Shown here: one piece after another, positions 51,931 to 60,170 of the stretch
Position numbering within the stretch: position 1 is the stretch's first letter
How the letters are laid out: each line of letters begins with the position of its first letter
Assembly: GCA_033765305.1 (NCBI GenBank)
Contig: JANRID010000042.1
Coordinates: forward strand, 1 to 64,000
Direction: 5' to 3'
Length of the DNA stretch: 64,000 bases
From: RDXT01 sp033765305
GTDB lineage: Bacteria > Bacteroidota > Bacteroidia > J057
Position numbers and translations under genes: made by a program
The notes under the pieces: generated by a model
The model's input: the letters and a program-made list of their open reading frames with translations, nothing else
Told to the model about the DNA's origin: nothing
The model's database searches: none

Positions 51931-52689
51931 ATGCAGATGTCTCTGATCCGGCTGACCATGCTTGCAGTGCTGCTCTCGGCAGTCCAGTTCCTTTCCGCAC
52001 AATCCGCTCTCGACCAGGCCCGCGCACAGGTGTACCGTGCCTATCTCAACAGCGACAAAGCCGCCTGGGAAGGCGGGGTGGCCCGGCTTTCCCAGCTCTA
52101 CCAGCAGACCGGCGACCTCAACACCCTCTACGAGCTGGCCCTGGCCGAATACGGCCTGGTAGCTTATTGCGTAGGCTCCAACGCCTGCCCCGATGTGGAC
52201 AGCCGCATTGCCCGCACAGAGGGCTATCTGGAGACCCTGCTGAGCCGCAACAGCGCCCATGCCCCCGGAAATGCCCTGCTGGGCGCCCTGCTGGCCATGA
52301 AAATCGGCCTGAGCCCCGCCAAAAGCGTGTACCTCGGGCCCCGCAGCAGCAATTACATCTCCAAATCCGTCTCGCTCGACGGCTCCCACCCCGCAGGCTG
52401 GGTGGAAATGGGCAATATGAAGTACCATGCCCCGGCGATCTTCGGCGGCAATATGGACGAGGCGATCAGCAGCTTCCGCAAAGCCGTGGACCTCTTCGAC
52501 GCCCGCCCCGATCTGCGCCGCTACAACTGGCTGTACCTCCATGCCTGCACCTGGCTGGGCAAGGCCTATGAATCCAAAGGCCGCTACTACGAAGCCCGCG
52601 ACATCTACAGCAAGGTGCTGGCCTACGAGCCAGGCTTCACCTGGGTCAAAAATGAACTCCTGCCTGCGGCAGCGTCGCGGGTGCGCTGA
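51931..52689 (+). CDS. Secreted TPR-containing protein
   Basis: 252 residues. Signal peptide with VLLSAVQFLSAQ end (~24). Helical repeats in TPR style: LNTLYELALAEYGLVAYCVG, MDEAISSFRKAVDLFDARPDLRRYNWLYLHACTWLGKAYESKGRYYEARDIYSKVLAYEPGF. Likely periplasmic, protein-interaction role; partner unknown. Divergent from the SDR gene. Confidence 0.78.
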   Translation: MQMSLIRLTMLAVLLSAVQFLSAQSALDQARAQVYRAYLNSDKAAWEGGVARLSQLYQQTGDLNTLYELALAEYGLVAYCVGSNACPDVDSRIARTEGYLETLLSRNSAHAPGNALLGALLAMKIGLSPAKSVYLGPRSSNYISKSVSLDGSHPAGWVEMGNMKYHAPAIFGGNMDEAISSFRKAVDLFDARPDLRRYNWLYLHACTWLGKAYESKGRYYEARDIYSKVLAYEPGFTWVKNELLPAAASRVR

Positions 52690-52729
52690 GCAGCAGCACA
52701 ACGCGTGAAATGTCGGCTGCGGAAATATT

Positions 52730-52744
52730 GTACGATCATCGTAC
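52730..52744. promoter_or_regulatory. Palindrome in the gap before the 503-residue protein
   Basis: GTACGAT-C-ATCGTAC is a perfect 7-bp inverted repeat with one central base, about 70 bp upstream of the -33 element at 52814. No T-tract follows, so it looks more like an operator than a terminator, but it could also end the TPR gene transcript. Confidence 0.35.
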
Positions 52745-52813
52745 TAACAAGGGGCTGATACAGAAATTATTGTAAGATCTCCGGGAAACCTGCATGCTTC
52801 AACCGCACAGCTG

Positions 52814-52843
52814 GTTGAAATATTCATTTTTGCCGTATTTTTG
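52814..52843 (+). promoter_or_regulatory. Bacteroidota-type promoter of the 503-residue protein
   Basis: GTTG (52814-52817), 18-base spacer, TATTTTTG (52836-52843), an exact TAnnTTTG. It lies within the upstream frame extension and supports ATG 52863 as the start. Confidence 0.5.
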
Positions 52844-52862
52844 CGGCGGTAACCCAGACTGC

Positions 52863-54374
52863 ATGGCCCGGACTGCGGACAAGCTGCACGAGCTGATCCA
52901 TTCGATGAGCATGTCGGAGAAGCGGTATTTCCGCCTCTTTGCCAACCGTTACGAATCGGACAGCGGCAAGAACTACCTGGTGCTGTTCGACCTGCTCGAA
53001 GCCATGCCGGTGTACGACGCCGACCAGCTGAGCCGCCGGCTGGAGAAGGCAGGTTTGCCGACCCGCCACACCGCATCGGATAAAAACTACCTCTACCACC
53101 TGATTCTCAGGGGACTGAGTGCATTTTACGCGGGCCGTACCCTGACGCAGCGCATCAAGGAGGCCCTGCACCAGGTGGAGATTCTCTACGAACGGGGCAT
53201 GCACCGGCAGGGGCTGGCCCTGCTGCGCAAGATCAAGCCCCAGGCGGCTTATTACAGCCTATATCCCCTTCTGCTGGAAATTCTGGCCTGGGAGCAGAAG
53301 GCCCTGGCGCTGGAGGACGATCCTGCGGCGATGCTCGAATCGCTGGAGGAATCGGTGCAGGCGCTGGCCAAAATGGACAATCTTTCCGCCTTTACCCGCC
53401 TGTACTACCAGATGCTGCAGCTGCGCCGGGAAGCGCCCTGCGTGCGCTCGGCGCAGGATGCCGAAGCCTACGGCGACCTGTTCGGCCACCCGTTCATGGC
53501 GCGGGCCGAGGTGGCGATGTCGTTTCAGGCCGAACTGCTGTATCAGCGGATCCGGGCCATGTACTTTGCCGGCATGCGGCAGGAGCAGGAGGAGCTGCGC
53601 GAGCTGCTGGCGCTGCTCCGGCTGATGCGCCAGGACCCGGAGCAGTACGAGCAGGAGTTTCCGCTGGAAGTCGCCCAGACCCTGGGGCGCATCCTCTGGC
53701 TGCGGCGCCGGGAGCCGGAGGCGGAGTTCCGGAAGGAGCTCGACGGCTTCCAGGCCTTTCCGGAGCGGGTCCGGAAATCGCGGCGCGACGTGGCGCTGCA
53801 GGTGCTCATCGACAGCCATGCGGCGGAGATGGCGCGTGCCCTGGACCTGGGCCAGGCCGATGCGGTGCGGCAGCAGGCAGCAGGCCTTTCGGCCCTGCTC
53901 GACGATCCGCGCCTGCCTGCCGGCGATCTCCGGCGGAGCTATCTGCAGTACCAGCTGGCAGCGGCCTGGCTCAGCCTCGGCGAGCCGCGCAGCGCGCTTC
54001 CGTTCCTCAATGCGCTGCTCAACAGCGGATTGGGAGACACCCATCCGCACCGCTTCCGCTTTGCCCGCCTGCTCAACCTGGCCGCCCATTACGCGCTGGG
54101 CAATCTGGATCTGGTCCGGTACGAGGCAGATTCGCTCTTCCGCGCCCTGCGGGCGCAGCCGCGCCCGTACTGCGCGGAGCGTGCCCTCGCGGCGATGTTC
54201 CGCAAGCTGGCCCGCGCCCCGGTCAGCGCTGCCGATGTGCTGCAGAACGGGCTTGCCGGGCTGCGCAGCTGCCTCCAGGACCCCTTCGAGCAGGAGCTGG
54301 CGGATCAGTTTGGCTGGGACCGCTGGATCCGGGCGCAGCTGGCACAAGGTCCCATGCTGGAGCTGCGCGGGTAG
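52863..54374 (+). CDS. Large helical protein of unknown function
   Basis: 503 residues, predicted cytoplasmic and almost all helical. N-terminal conserved-looking segment DKLHELIHSMSMSEKRYFRLFANRY, then a region resembling a small winged or helical domain (DKNYLYHLILRGLSAFYAGRTLTQRIKEALHQVEILYERGMHRQGLALLRKIK) that may be TPR-like. I recall proteins with this start in other Saprospiria-type Bacteroidota, but know no assigned function. Start ATG 52863 rather than 52794 because a promoter lies between. Convergent with lon. Confidence 0.7.
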   Translation: MARTADKLHELIHSMSMSEKRYFRLFANRYESDSGKNYLVLFDLLEAMPVYDADQLSRRLEKAGLPTRHTASDKNYLYHLILRGLSAFYAGRTLTQRIKEALHQVEILYERGMHRQGLALLRKIKPQAAYYSLYPLLLEILAWEQKALALEDDPAAMLESLEESVQALAKMDNLSAFTRLYYQMLQLRREAPCVRSAQDAEAYGDLFGHPFMARAEVAMSFQAELLYQRIRAMYFAGMRQEQEELRELLALLRLMRQDPEQYEQEFPLEVAQTLGRILWLRRREPEAEFRKELDGFQAFPERVRKSRRDVALQVLIDSHAAEMARALDLGQADAVRQQAAGLSALLDDPRLPAGDLRRSYLQYQLAAAWLSLGEPRSALPFLNALLNSGLGDTHPHRFRFARLLNLAAHYALGNLDLVRYEADSLFRALRAQPRPYCAERALAAMFRKLARAPVSAADVLQNGLAGLRSCLQDPFEQELADQFGWDRWIRAQLAQGPMLELRG

Positions 54375-54399
54375 CTGCACATGCCCGAAGGCTTGGCTG

Positions 54400-56919
54400 T
54401 CAGGCTTTTCCCACAATCTGCCGGATCTGGTCCAGCTGGTTGGTCAGCAGGGCGGCCTCGCCTTCCCGCTTGGGCGGCAGCAGGTTGATCGCCTTCTGCG
54501 CCAGCTTTTTATCAATCGCCAGCCGGAGCACCTCCTCCATTTCCGATACGTAGCGGATCTCCAGGCCGCGCAGGTATTCAGGCTTGATTTCGCTCACATC
54601 CTTCTCATTTTCTGCGGACATGATGACCGTTTTGATCCCGGCCCGCACGGCAGCCAGCACCTTCTCCTGGATGCCGCCGACGGGCAGCACCTTGCCCCGC
54701 AGGGTGATCTCGCCGGTCATGGCCAGGGAGGGCGTGGTGAGCCGCTGCGAGAAGATGGAGGCCAGCGAGGTGAGCATGGCGACGCCGGCCGAAGGGCCGT
54801 CTTTGGGAATAGCGCCAGCAGGAATATGGAGGTGCACATCCCAGCGGGTGAATACCTCGTGCGGAATGCCGAGGCGCTCGCAGTTGGCACGCAGGTAAAT
54901 GAAGGCCAGGGTAGCCGATTCCTTCATCACATCGCCCAGCTGGCCGGTCATGCTGAGCTTGCCGCTGCCGGGCGTGAGGGTGGACTCGATGAAGAGGATA
55001 TCGCCGCCTACGGGCGTCCAGGCCAGCCCGATGGCAACGCCCGGCGCCTGGATCTGCTGGTACTGCTCGTTTTCGAAGCGGGAGATGCCCAGAAAGTCGC
55101 GGAGATTCTTCTCCGTCACGCTGATGCGCTGCTGGCGGTCGAGCACGATTTTGCGGGCGGCCTTGCGGCAGATCGCAGCAAGCTGCTGGTCGAGGCTGCG
55201 CACGCCCGACTCGCGGGTGTACTGCTCGATGATGCGCTGCATGGCTTTGGGAGTAATGGAAAGCTGCGCTGCCAGCAGGCCGTGGTCCTTGCGGATTTTG
55301 GGCAGCAGGTGGCGCTTGGCGATTTCCATTTTTTCCTCCTGCGAATAGCCGTTGATCTCGATGATCTCCATCCGGTCGCGCAGGGCGGGGTGGATGGTGG
55401 AGAGGGTATTGGCGGTGCAGATGAACATGACCCGCGAGAGGTCGTACTCCACTTCTAGGAAGTTGTCGCGGAAGGAATTGTTCTGCTCCGGATCGAGGAC
55501 CTCCAGCAGGGCGGCGGCGGGGTCGCCGCGGAAATCGCTGCCGATCTTGTCGATCTCGTCGAGCATAAAGACCGGGTTGCTGGTGGTGGCTTTTTTGAGC
55601 CCCTGGATGATGCGGCCGGGCATGGCGCCGATGTAGGTGCGGCGGTGGCCGCGGATTTCGGCCTCGTCATGGGCGCCGCCGAGGGAAATGCGGATAAATT
55701 CCTTGCCCATCGCACGGGCGATGGACTTGCCGAGGGAGGTTTTGCCTACGCCGGGCGGGCCGTAAAAGCAGATGATTGGCGATTTTTTATCCGTCTTGAG
55801 CTGCAGCACGGCCAGGTGCTCCAGGATCCGCTCCTTGACCTTTTCCAGCCCGTAGTGGTCGTCGTCGAGGATGGACTGCACGCGGGAGAAGTCAGCCTGA
55901 TCGCCGGCGTAGCGGCGCCAGGGCAGGTCCAGCAGCCATTCGAGGTAGTTCATCACCACCGCGTAGTCGGGCATGGCGGGGGTGAGGCGGGAGAGGCGGG
56001 TGAGTTCTTTGAAGAATACGCGGGCGACTTCGTCGGGCCAGTCTTTGGCTGCGGCACGGGCGCGCAGGTCTTCGAGGTCGGATTCGCCGCCGCCTTCGCC
56101 CAGCTCGTCCTGGATGGTTCGGATCTGCTGGCGGAGGATGTACTCGCGCTGCTGCTTGTCGAGGTCGAGTTTGACCTTGGTCTGGATTTCTTCGCTCAGT
56201 TCGAGGACTTTCAGTTCGTTGCCCAGGTGCTGCAGCACCAGCTTGCCTTTTTCCAGCAGGCTGTCGGTTTCGAGGATCTGCTGCTTGTCCTCCACCTCCA
56301 GGTTGAGGTTGGAGGCGATGAAATGGGTGAGAAAGCTGAGGCTTTCAATATTGTCGAGTGCAATGCGGGCTTCGTTGGGGATGTTGGGCGAAAGCTCGAT
56401 GATGCGGCCGGCCTCCTCCTTGAGGCTGTACATCAGGGCACGGGCCTCGTCCTGGCTGGGGTACAGCTCGGAAGCCTTGGTGATGCGGGCGAGGAAGTAG
56501 GGCTCCTCCGCAGTAAACTCATCGATGCGGAACTTGCTGCGGCCCTGAATGACGATGGTGATGCTGCCGTCGGGCATTTTGAGCAGCTTGAGGATGCGCG
56601 CTACAGCACCGCAGGTGAAGAGATCCTCCGCACGGGGCTGCTCGATCTCCATGTTGCGCTGGGTGACGACACCCAGCAGCCGCTCGGGGCTGCGGTATAC
56701 CTCGCGGACGAGCTGGATCGATTTATCCCGGCCCACCGTGATCGGGATAATGATCCCCGGATACAGCACGGTATTTTTCAGCGGCAGAATCCCGATGACC
56801 TCCGGAAGCTGCTCCTCGGCCATGCGCTCCTCTTCCACGCTGGTGATTACCGGAAATTCTTCGTCCAGAAACCCCACAGAGTCCAGGTTCATATATGTCA
56901 TCATGTCTGGTTCGGTCAT
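54400..56919 (-). CDS. lon: ATP-dependent Lon protease
   Basis: 839 residues, full length. N-terminal LON substrate-binding domain (GILPLKNTVLYPGIIIPITVGR). AAA+ domain with Walker A YGPPGVGKTSLG near residue 386, Walker B VFMLDEID. Proteolytic domain with catalytic Ser in IPKDGPSAGVAM (~708) and Lys in RGKVLPVGGIQEKVLAA (~750). Degrades damaged and regulatory proteins in the cytoplasm. Several in-frame ATGs exist near the start (56919, 56904, 56901, 56892); the first is used. Confidence 0.96.
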   Translation of the reverse strand: MTEPDMMTYMNLDSVGFLDEEFPVITSVEEERMAEEQLPEVIGILPLKNTVLYPGIIIPITVGRDKSIQLVREVYRSPERLLGVVTQRNMEIEQPRAEDLFTCGAVARILKLLKMPDGSITIVIQGRSKFRIDEFTAEEPYFLARITKASELYPSQDEARALMYSLKEEAGRIIELSPNIPNEARIALDNIESLSFLTHFIASNLNLEVEDKQQILETDSLLEKGKLVLQHLGNELKVLELSEEIQTKVKLDLDKQQREYILRQQIRTIQDELGEGGGESDLEDLRARAAAKDWPDEVARVFFKELTRLSRLTPAMPDYAVVMNYLEWLLDLPWRRYAGDQADFSRVQSILDDDHYGLEKVKERILEHLAVLQLKTDKKSPIICFYGPPGVGKTSLGKSIARAMGKEFIRISLGGAHDEAEIRGHRRTYIGAMPGRIIQGLKKATTSNPVFMLDEIDKIGSDFRGDPAAALLEVLDPEQNNSFRDNFLEVEYDLSRVMFICTANTLSTIHPALRDRMEIIEINGYSQEEKMEIAKRHLLPKIRKDHGLLAAQLSITPKAMQRIIEQYTRESGVRSLDQQLAAICRKAARKIVLDRQQRISVTEKNLRDFLGISRFENEQYQQIQAPGVAIGLAWTPVGGDILFIESTLTPGSGKLSMTGQLGDVMKESATLAFIYLRANCERLGIPHEVFTRWDVHLHIPAGAIPKDGPSAGVAMLTSLASIFSQRLTTPSLAMTGEITLRGKVLPVGGIQEKVLAAVRAGIKTVIMSAENEKDVSEIKPEYLRGLEIRYVSEMEEVLRLAIDKKLAQKAINLLPPKREGEAALLTNQLDQIRQIVGKA

Positions 56920-57016
56920 ACCTAAGGTGCCAGGTTGTCTGACAGGCAGGTGTTTGTGCTTGAAAATCAGCTATATACAGCCATATAGCGCAAAGCCTGT
57001 GCCTGAGCGTGCAAAG

Positions 57017-57048
57017 TTCGCTATTTTAGGCCGGATTTAATATTTTTG
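57017..57048 (+). promoter_or_regulatory. Bacteroidota-type promoter of the DUF5606 gene
   Basis: TTCG (57017-57020), 20-base spacer, TATTTTTG (57041-57048), an exact -7. ATG 57073 is 24 bases downstream. Confidence 0.45.
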
Positions 57049-57072
57049 CCCGCTGATTCCAAACCGTGATAT

Positions 57073-57546
57073 ATGAGCGTATCGATCAAAGATGTGGTTT
57101 CCATGACCGGGGCTCCGGGCCTGTACCGGATTCTGAAAGCCGACGACAAGGCCATTGTCATCGAGTCCATGGACGACAAGAAGAAGCGCCAGCTGGTGAA
57201 GGGCAGCATGATGGTCTCCAAGCTGATCGATGTCAGCATCTATACGGATACTGAAAGCGAGCCGCTGGCCCTGGTGCTCAAATCGATCCGCGAGAAGTAC
57301 GGCGACCAGCTGCCGGTGACCAAGGAAAGCGGGAAAGATGAGCTCTACGGCTTCCTGGGCGAGGTGCTGCCCACCTTCGACCGGGAGCGTGTGTATCCCT
57401 CCAACATCAAGAAGCTGGTGAGCTGGTACCAGATCCTGGTGGAAAACGGCGTGGAGTTCGACTGGGAGCCGGAGGCGGAAACGGCAGACGCGGAGTCCGA
57501 AGAAGCTGAATCCGAGGAGGCCGAAGCCGAATCTGCCGAAGCCTGA
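57073..57546 (+). CDS. DUF5606 protein
   Basis: 157 residues. Conserved N-terminus VSIKDVVSMTGAPGLYRILKADDKAIVIESMDDKKKR and the central KESGKDELYGFLGEVLPTFDRERVYPSNIKKLVSWYQILVENGV are DUF5606, a family I associate with Bacteroidota. The C-terminal ~30 residues are an acidic Glu/Ala tail with short repeats (AESEEAESEEAEAESAEA). Function unknown. The next gene begins 3 bp after the stop. Confidence 0.9.
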   Translation: MSVSIKDVVSMTGAPGLYRILKADDKAIVIESMDDKKKRQLVKGSMMVSKLIDVSIYTDTESEPLALVLKSIREKYGDQLPVTKESGKDELYGFLGEVLPTFDRERVYPSNIKKLVSWYQILVENGVEFDWEPEAETADAESEEAESEEAEAESAEA

Positions 57547-57549
57547 CCG

Positions 57550-57975
57550 ATGCCGGCCCATCCCTTTTCGGTGCATTTTCCGGTGGCGCTGCTGCTGATC
57601 GCAGCGGCAGCGTATCTCATCGGCCTGTTCCGGATGGGGATCGTCTTCATCCCCGCAGCCATGATCGCCCACGGGCTCGGCGTGCTGGGGCTGATCGCTG
57701 CCATCCTCACGGGCCGCGCTGCGCAGGCCTACGTGACGCGCACGCCTGCGCTGGAGCCGCTCCTGGAGCGGCACGAGCTGCTGGCCTACCTCACGACCTG
57801 GGTGTATCTGCTGCTCGGCGTGTGGATGTATCTGCGCAAGGGCAAGACCTCCCAAGCCGAGCAGGCGCTCTTTACCCTGTGCTTCGTGGCCGTGACGGCC
57901 CTCATGGCCTGGAGCGCGCACCTGGGCGGCGTGATGGTGTACCAGCACGGGGCCGGGGTACAGCTGGTTCCTTGA
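57550..57975 (+). CDS. Four-helix membrane protein (DUF2231-like)
   Basis: 141 residues with four predicted membrane helices. MPAHPFSVHFPVALLLIAAAAYLIG at the start and the internal HLGGVMVYQHGAGV are typical of DUF2231 proteins (the PxHPxxVHFP and HxGGxxVYxxGxGV motifs). The histidines suggest heme or metal contact, but no function is established. Follows DUF5606 by 3 bp and precedes the HMA lipoprotein by 17 bp. Confidence 0.82.
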   Translation: MPAHPFSVHFPVALLLIAAAAYLIGLFRMGIVFIPAAMIAHGLGVLGLIAAILTGRAAQAYVTRTPALEPLLERHELLAYLTTWVYLLLGVWMYLRKGKTSQAEQALFTLCFVAVTALMAWSAHLGGVMVYQHGAGVQLVP

Positions 57976-57992
57976 TTTTCAATCTATTGCCT

Positions 57993-58361
57993 ATGAAGCG
58001 TGCCCATTTTTCCGCCCTTGCCGCCCTGGCCCTCGCCCTGATGCTGGCCGGCTGCAAGCAGGCGCAGACCCGGTTTTTCGCCGAAGGCAGCTGCCCCGAA
58101 TGCCAGGCCCTCATCGAGGCCGCGCTGGAGGATGCGCCGGGGGTGGTCTCCGCATCCTGGGACCCTGCGAGCAGCCTGGCGACGGTGAGCTACCGGCCGG
58201 GCCGCAGTTCCGAAGAAGCGCTCCAGCAGGCGCTGGCGCAGGCCGGTTTTGCCACCGGCTACTACGAGCCCGACTCCGCGGCCCGCAGCCGCCTGCCCGA
58301 ATGCTGCCGCACGCCCATCACCCGCAAGCTGGAGCGGCCCGGCGAGGCAGGGCATCCCTGA
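57993..58361 (+). CDS. HMA-domain lipoprotein (heavy-metal-binding-like)
   Basis: 122 residues from ATG 57993. Lipoprotein signal with lipobox LAGC at ~18-21. The following HMA-like domain has its metal site as SCPECQALIEAALEDAPGV (CPEC, like the CxxC of CopZ/MerP), then VSYRPGRSSEEALQQALAQAGF. An extra CC pair is near the end (LPECCRTP). Envelope-located metal or thiol binding is expected. The neighbour upstream is a DUF2231 membrane protein, often found near metal or heme genes. Metal unknown. Confidence 0.82.
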   Translation: MKRAHFSALAALALALMLAGCKQAQTRFFAEGSCPECQALIEAALEDAPGVVSASWDPASSLATVSYRPGRSSEEALQQALAQAGFATGYYEPDSAARSRLPECCRTPITRKLERPGEAGHP

Positions 58362-58417
58362 GCGCCCGCCGCCTGGCGCGTCTGCCCCATGTATTCCGGC
58401 TGAATCCCCTGCAAGAC

Positions 58418-58879
58418 TTATTGCCCTTCCGGCTGGCCCGTTTCAAGCCAGGCCTTCAGCCGCTGGAATGCAGCCGCATGTGCTGCAGTGCCCATGCGGT
58501 AGCTCATGCCCATCAGCAGCGCCGGGGCCCGCAGCGTCATGCGCTCCGTCACGAGGGTGCCGCCGCCGTCCTGCCGGATGCGGATCTCGTTGGATACGAA
58601 TACGTTCGGCTGCTGGAGCGCTTCGGAGCGGATGGCTCCGCCGCCCAGCAGCGCAGTCCGGGCAAGGTAGCGGATGGAGATGCGGAACGGGCCGAACGGA
58701 ATCAGGTCGGTGATCCGGTACTGATAGCCCGTGCGGCGTGCCTCTTCCGGCGGCAGGGCCTCGATCTGCTGCACCAGCGGATTGAGCCGGGCCGCCTGCC
58801 GGAAATCGGATAAGATTGCATAGACCGCATCCGGAGCCGCTGCGATCCGGATCTGATGTTCGAAAATCCGCTCTTGCAT
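58418..58879 (-). CDS. SRPBCC-family protein
   Basis: 153 residues from ATG 58879 (ATG 58888 also in frame). Pattern of START-like SRPBCC folds: EHQIRIAAAPDAVYAILSDFRQAARLNPLVQQIEALP, then IRISIRYLAR-type strands and a C-terminal helix (GTAAHAAAFQRLKAWLE). Likely binds a small hydrophobic ligand. No adjacent catalytic partner suggests its substrate. Confidence 0.83.
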   Translation of the reverse strand: MQERIFEHQIRIAAAPDAVYAILSDFRQAARLNPLVQQIEALPPEEARRTGYQYRITDLIPFGPFRISIRYLARTALLGGGAIRSEALQQPNVFVSNEIRIRQDGGGTLVTERMTLRAPALLMGMSYRMGTAAHAAAFQRLKAWLETGQPEGQ

Positions 58880-58978
58880 AGCGCACAAGCCTGAAATTGG
58901 AGGCCGTTCGCTGGCGGCTTTCCGGGGTGATACAGATACGGCGGAGAGTACGACGGCTCAATAGTACGAAAAATCTGA

Positions 58979-59455
58979 TTATTCCGGACGTGTGCCGGAA
59001 GATTTTTCCAGGAGCTGCATCCAGCGGGCCCAGACGGCATCCGGCACCCGGAAGCGGGATGCGCAGGCTGCCGCGGCCTCGGGGCTCCAGCCCCAGCGGA
59101 AGCGTCCGTACAGGGCGATGCAGGCGCTGACGCGGTAATTGGCGGCGCAGTGCACGAAGCTGTGCAGGCCTTCGGCTTCCCAGGCGCGGAGCGCCGCCTC
59201 GAATGCAGCGTAATGCGCAGGCTCGGGCGCATCGAAGGGAATGGGCAGATTCAGATAGCGCATGCCGAGTGTGCGGCACCGCGTTTCCTCCTCCGGCAGG
59301 GCATAGGGCGCATCCGGCAGGCCCAGATTCAGCACGGCCTGCACCCCGGCCCCGGCCAGGGCGGCAAGCTGCGCAGCCGAAGGCTGCCCGCCGGTCCAGA
59401 TCCGCGGGCTGGCCGGGTAAAAATTCCGGATGGCGGCGATGTCCGGAGGAATCAC
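58979..59455 (-). CDS. Protein tyrosine/dual-specificity phosphatase-like protein (DUF442-like)
   Basis: 158 residues from GTG 59455. Core pattern of small cysteine phosphatases: NFYPASPRIWTGGQPSAAQLAALAGAGVQAVLNLGLP, then RYLNLPIPFDAPEP with the candidate general acid D75, and the P-loop FVHCAANYRVSAC with C103 and R108. Classic PTPs have C-x5-R; here the Arg is one position early (C-x4-R) and Val fills the usual Arg site, as I recall in other members of this group. GTG is chosen because it overlaps the marC stop by four bases (GTGA), which couples the two. Substrate unknown. Confidence 0.83.
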   Translation of the reverse strand: MIPPDIAAIRNFYPASPRIWTGGQPSAAQLAALAGAGVQAVLNLGLPDAPYALPEEETRCRTLGMRYLNLPIPFDAPEPAHYAAFEAALRAWEAEGLHSFVHCAANYRVSACIALYGRFRWGWSPEAAAACASRFRVPDAVWARWMQLLEKSSGTRPE

Positions 59456-60042
59456 AGGTGGAGAAATTTCTGGATGCCGTTCATCAGCATTTCCACGGAC
59501 ACAGTCACCAGCACCATGCCCATCAGGCGCTCGATGGCGATGAGGCCCTTTTCGCCCAGGTACTTGTTGAGCCCGGTCGAGAAGAGCAGGATAATCCCTG
59601 TGGCGAGCCAGGCCAGCAGCAGGGCGGCCAGCCATTCGGGCCAGCGGCCGGGCTCCTGGCTCATCAGCAGCAGTTCGGTTGCCATGGCCGAGGGGCCGGC
59701 CACGTAGGGGATGGCCAGCGGCACGATGAAGGGCTCGCTGCCTTCCACCTGCTCGCGCAGCGGCTTGTCGGGTGCAGGGAAAATCATCCGCAGCGCGATC
59801 AGCAGCAGGATGATGCCGCCGCCCATGGTCAGGGCCGGCTCGGAGATGTGCAGGGCCTTGAGCGCATACTGGCCGGAGAACAGGAAAAATACCAGCACCC
59901 CGAGGGCAATGAGCAGCTCGCGGATGACCACCTTGCGGCGCCGTTCCGGCGCCACGGGCTTGAGCGCAGCGACAAAAAAGGCAATATTGCCCAGCGGGTC
60001 CATTACCAGAAACAGCAGCAGGGCGGCGGAGGTGAGGGTCAT
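59452..60042 (-). CDS. MarC-family membrane protein
   Basis: 196 residues, six membrane helices. Family marks: LFLVMDPLGNIAFFVAALKPV, LGVLVFFLFSGQYALKALHISEPALTMGGGIILLLIALRMIF, and VPLAIPYVAGPSAMATELLLM. MarC proteins are inner-membrane proteins of unknown transport function; the early multidrug-resistance link was not upheld. The stop overlaps the start of the phosphatase gene. Confidence 0.92.
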   Translation of the reverse strand: MTLTSAALLLFLVMDPLGNIAFFVAALKPVAPERRRKVVIRELLIALGVLVFFLFSGQYALKALHISEPALTMGGGIILLLIALRMIFPAPDKPLREQVEGSEPFIVPLAIPYVAGPSAMATELLLMSQEPGRWPEWLAALLLAWLATGIILLFSTGLNKYLGEKGLIAIERLMGMVLVTVSVEMLMNGIQKFLHL

Positions 60043-60170
60043 AGCGGCAGGCGGTCAGGTGCGCTGCAAAGGTACCTGCTGCGGGGAGATTTGCCAACCA
60101 GCCCGGAATGGTTGATCCGGTCGCACATTTTCACTATCTCGCAGCTTGTACTCCGCAGCAAATCCCCTCC

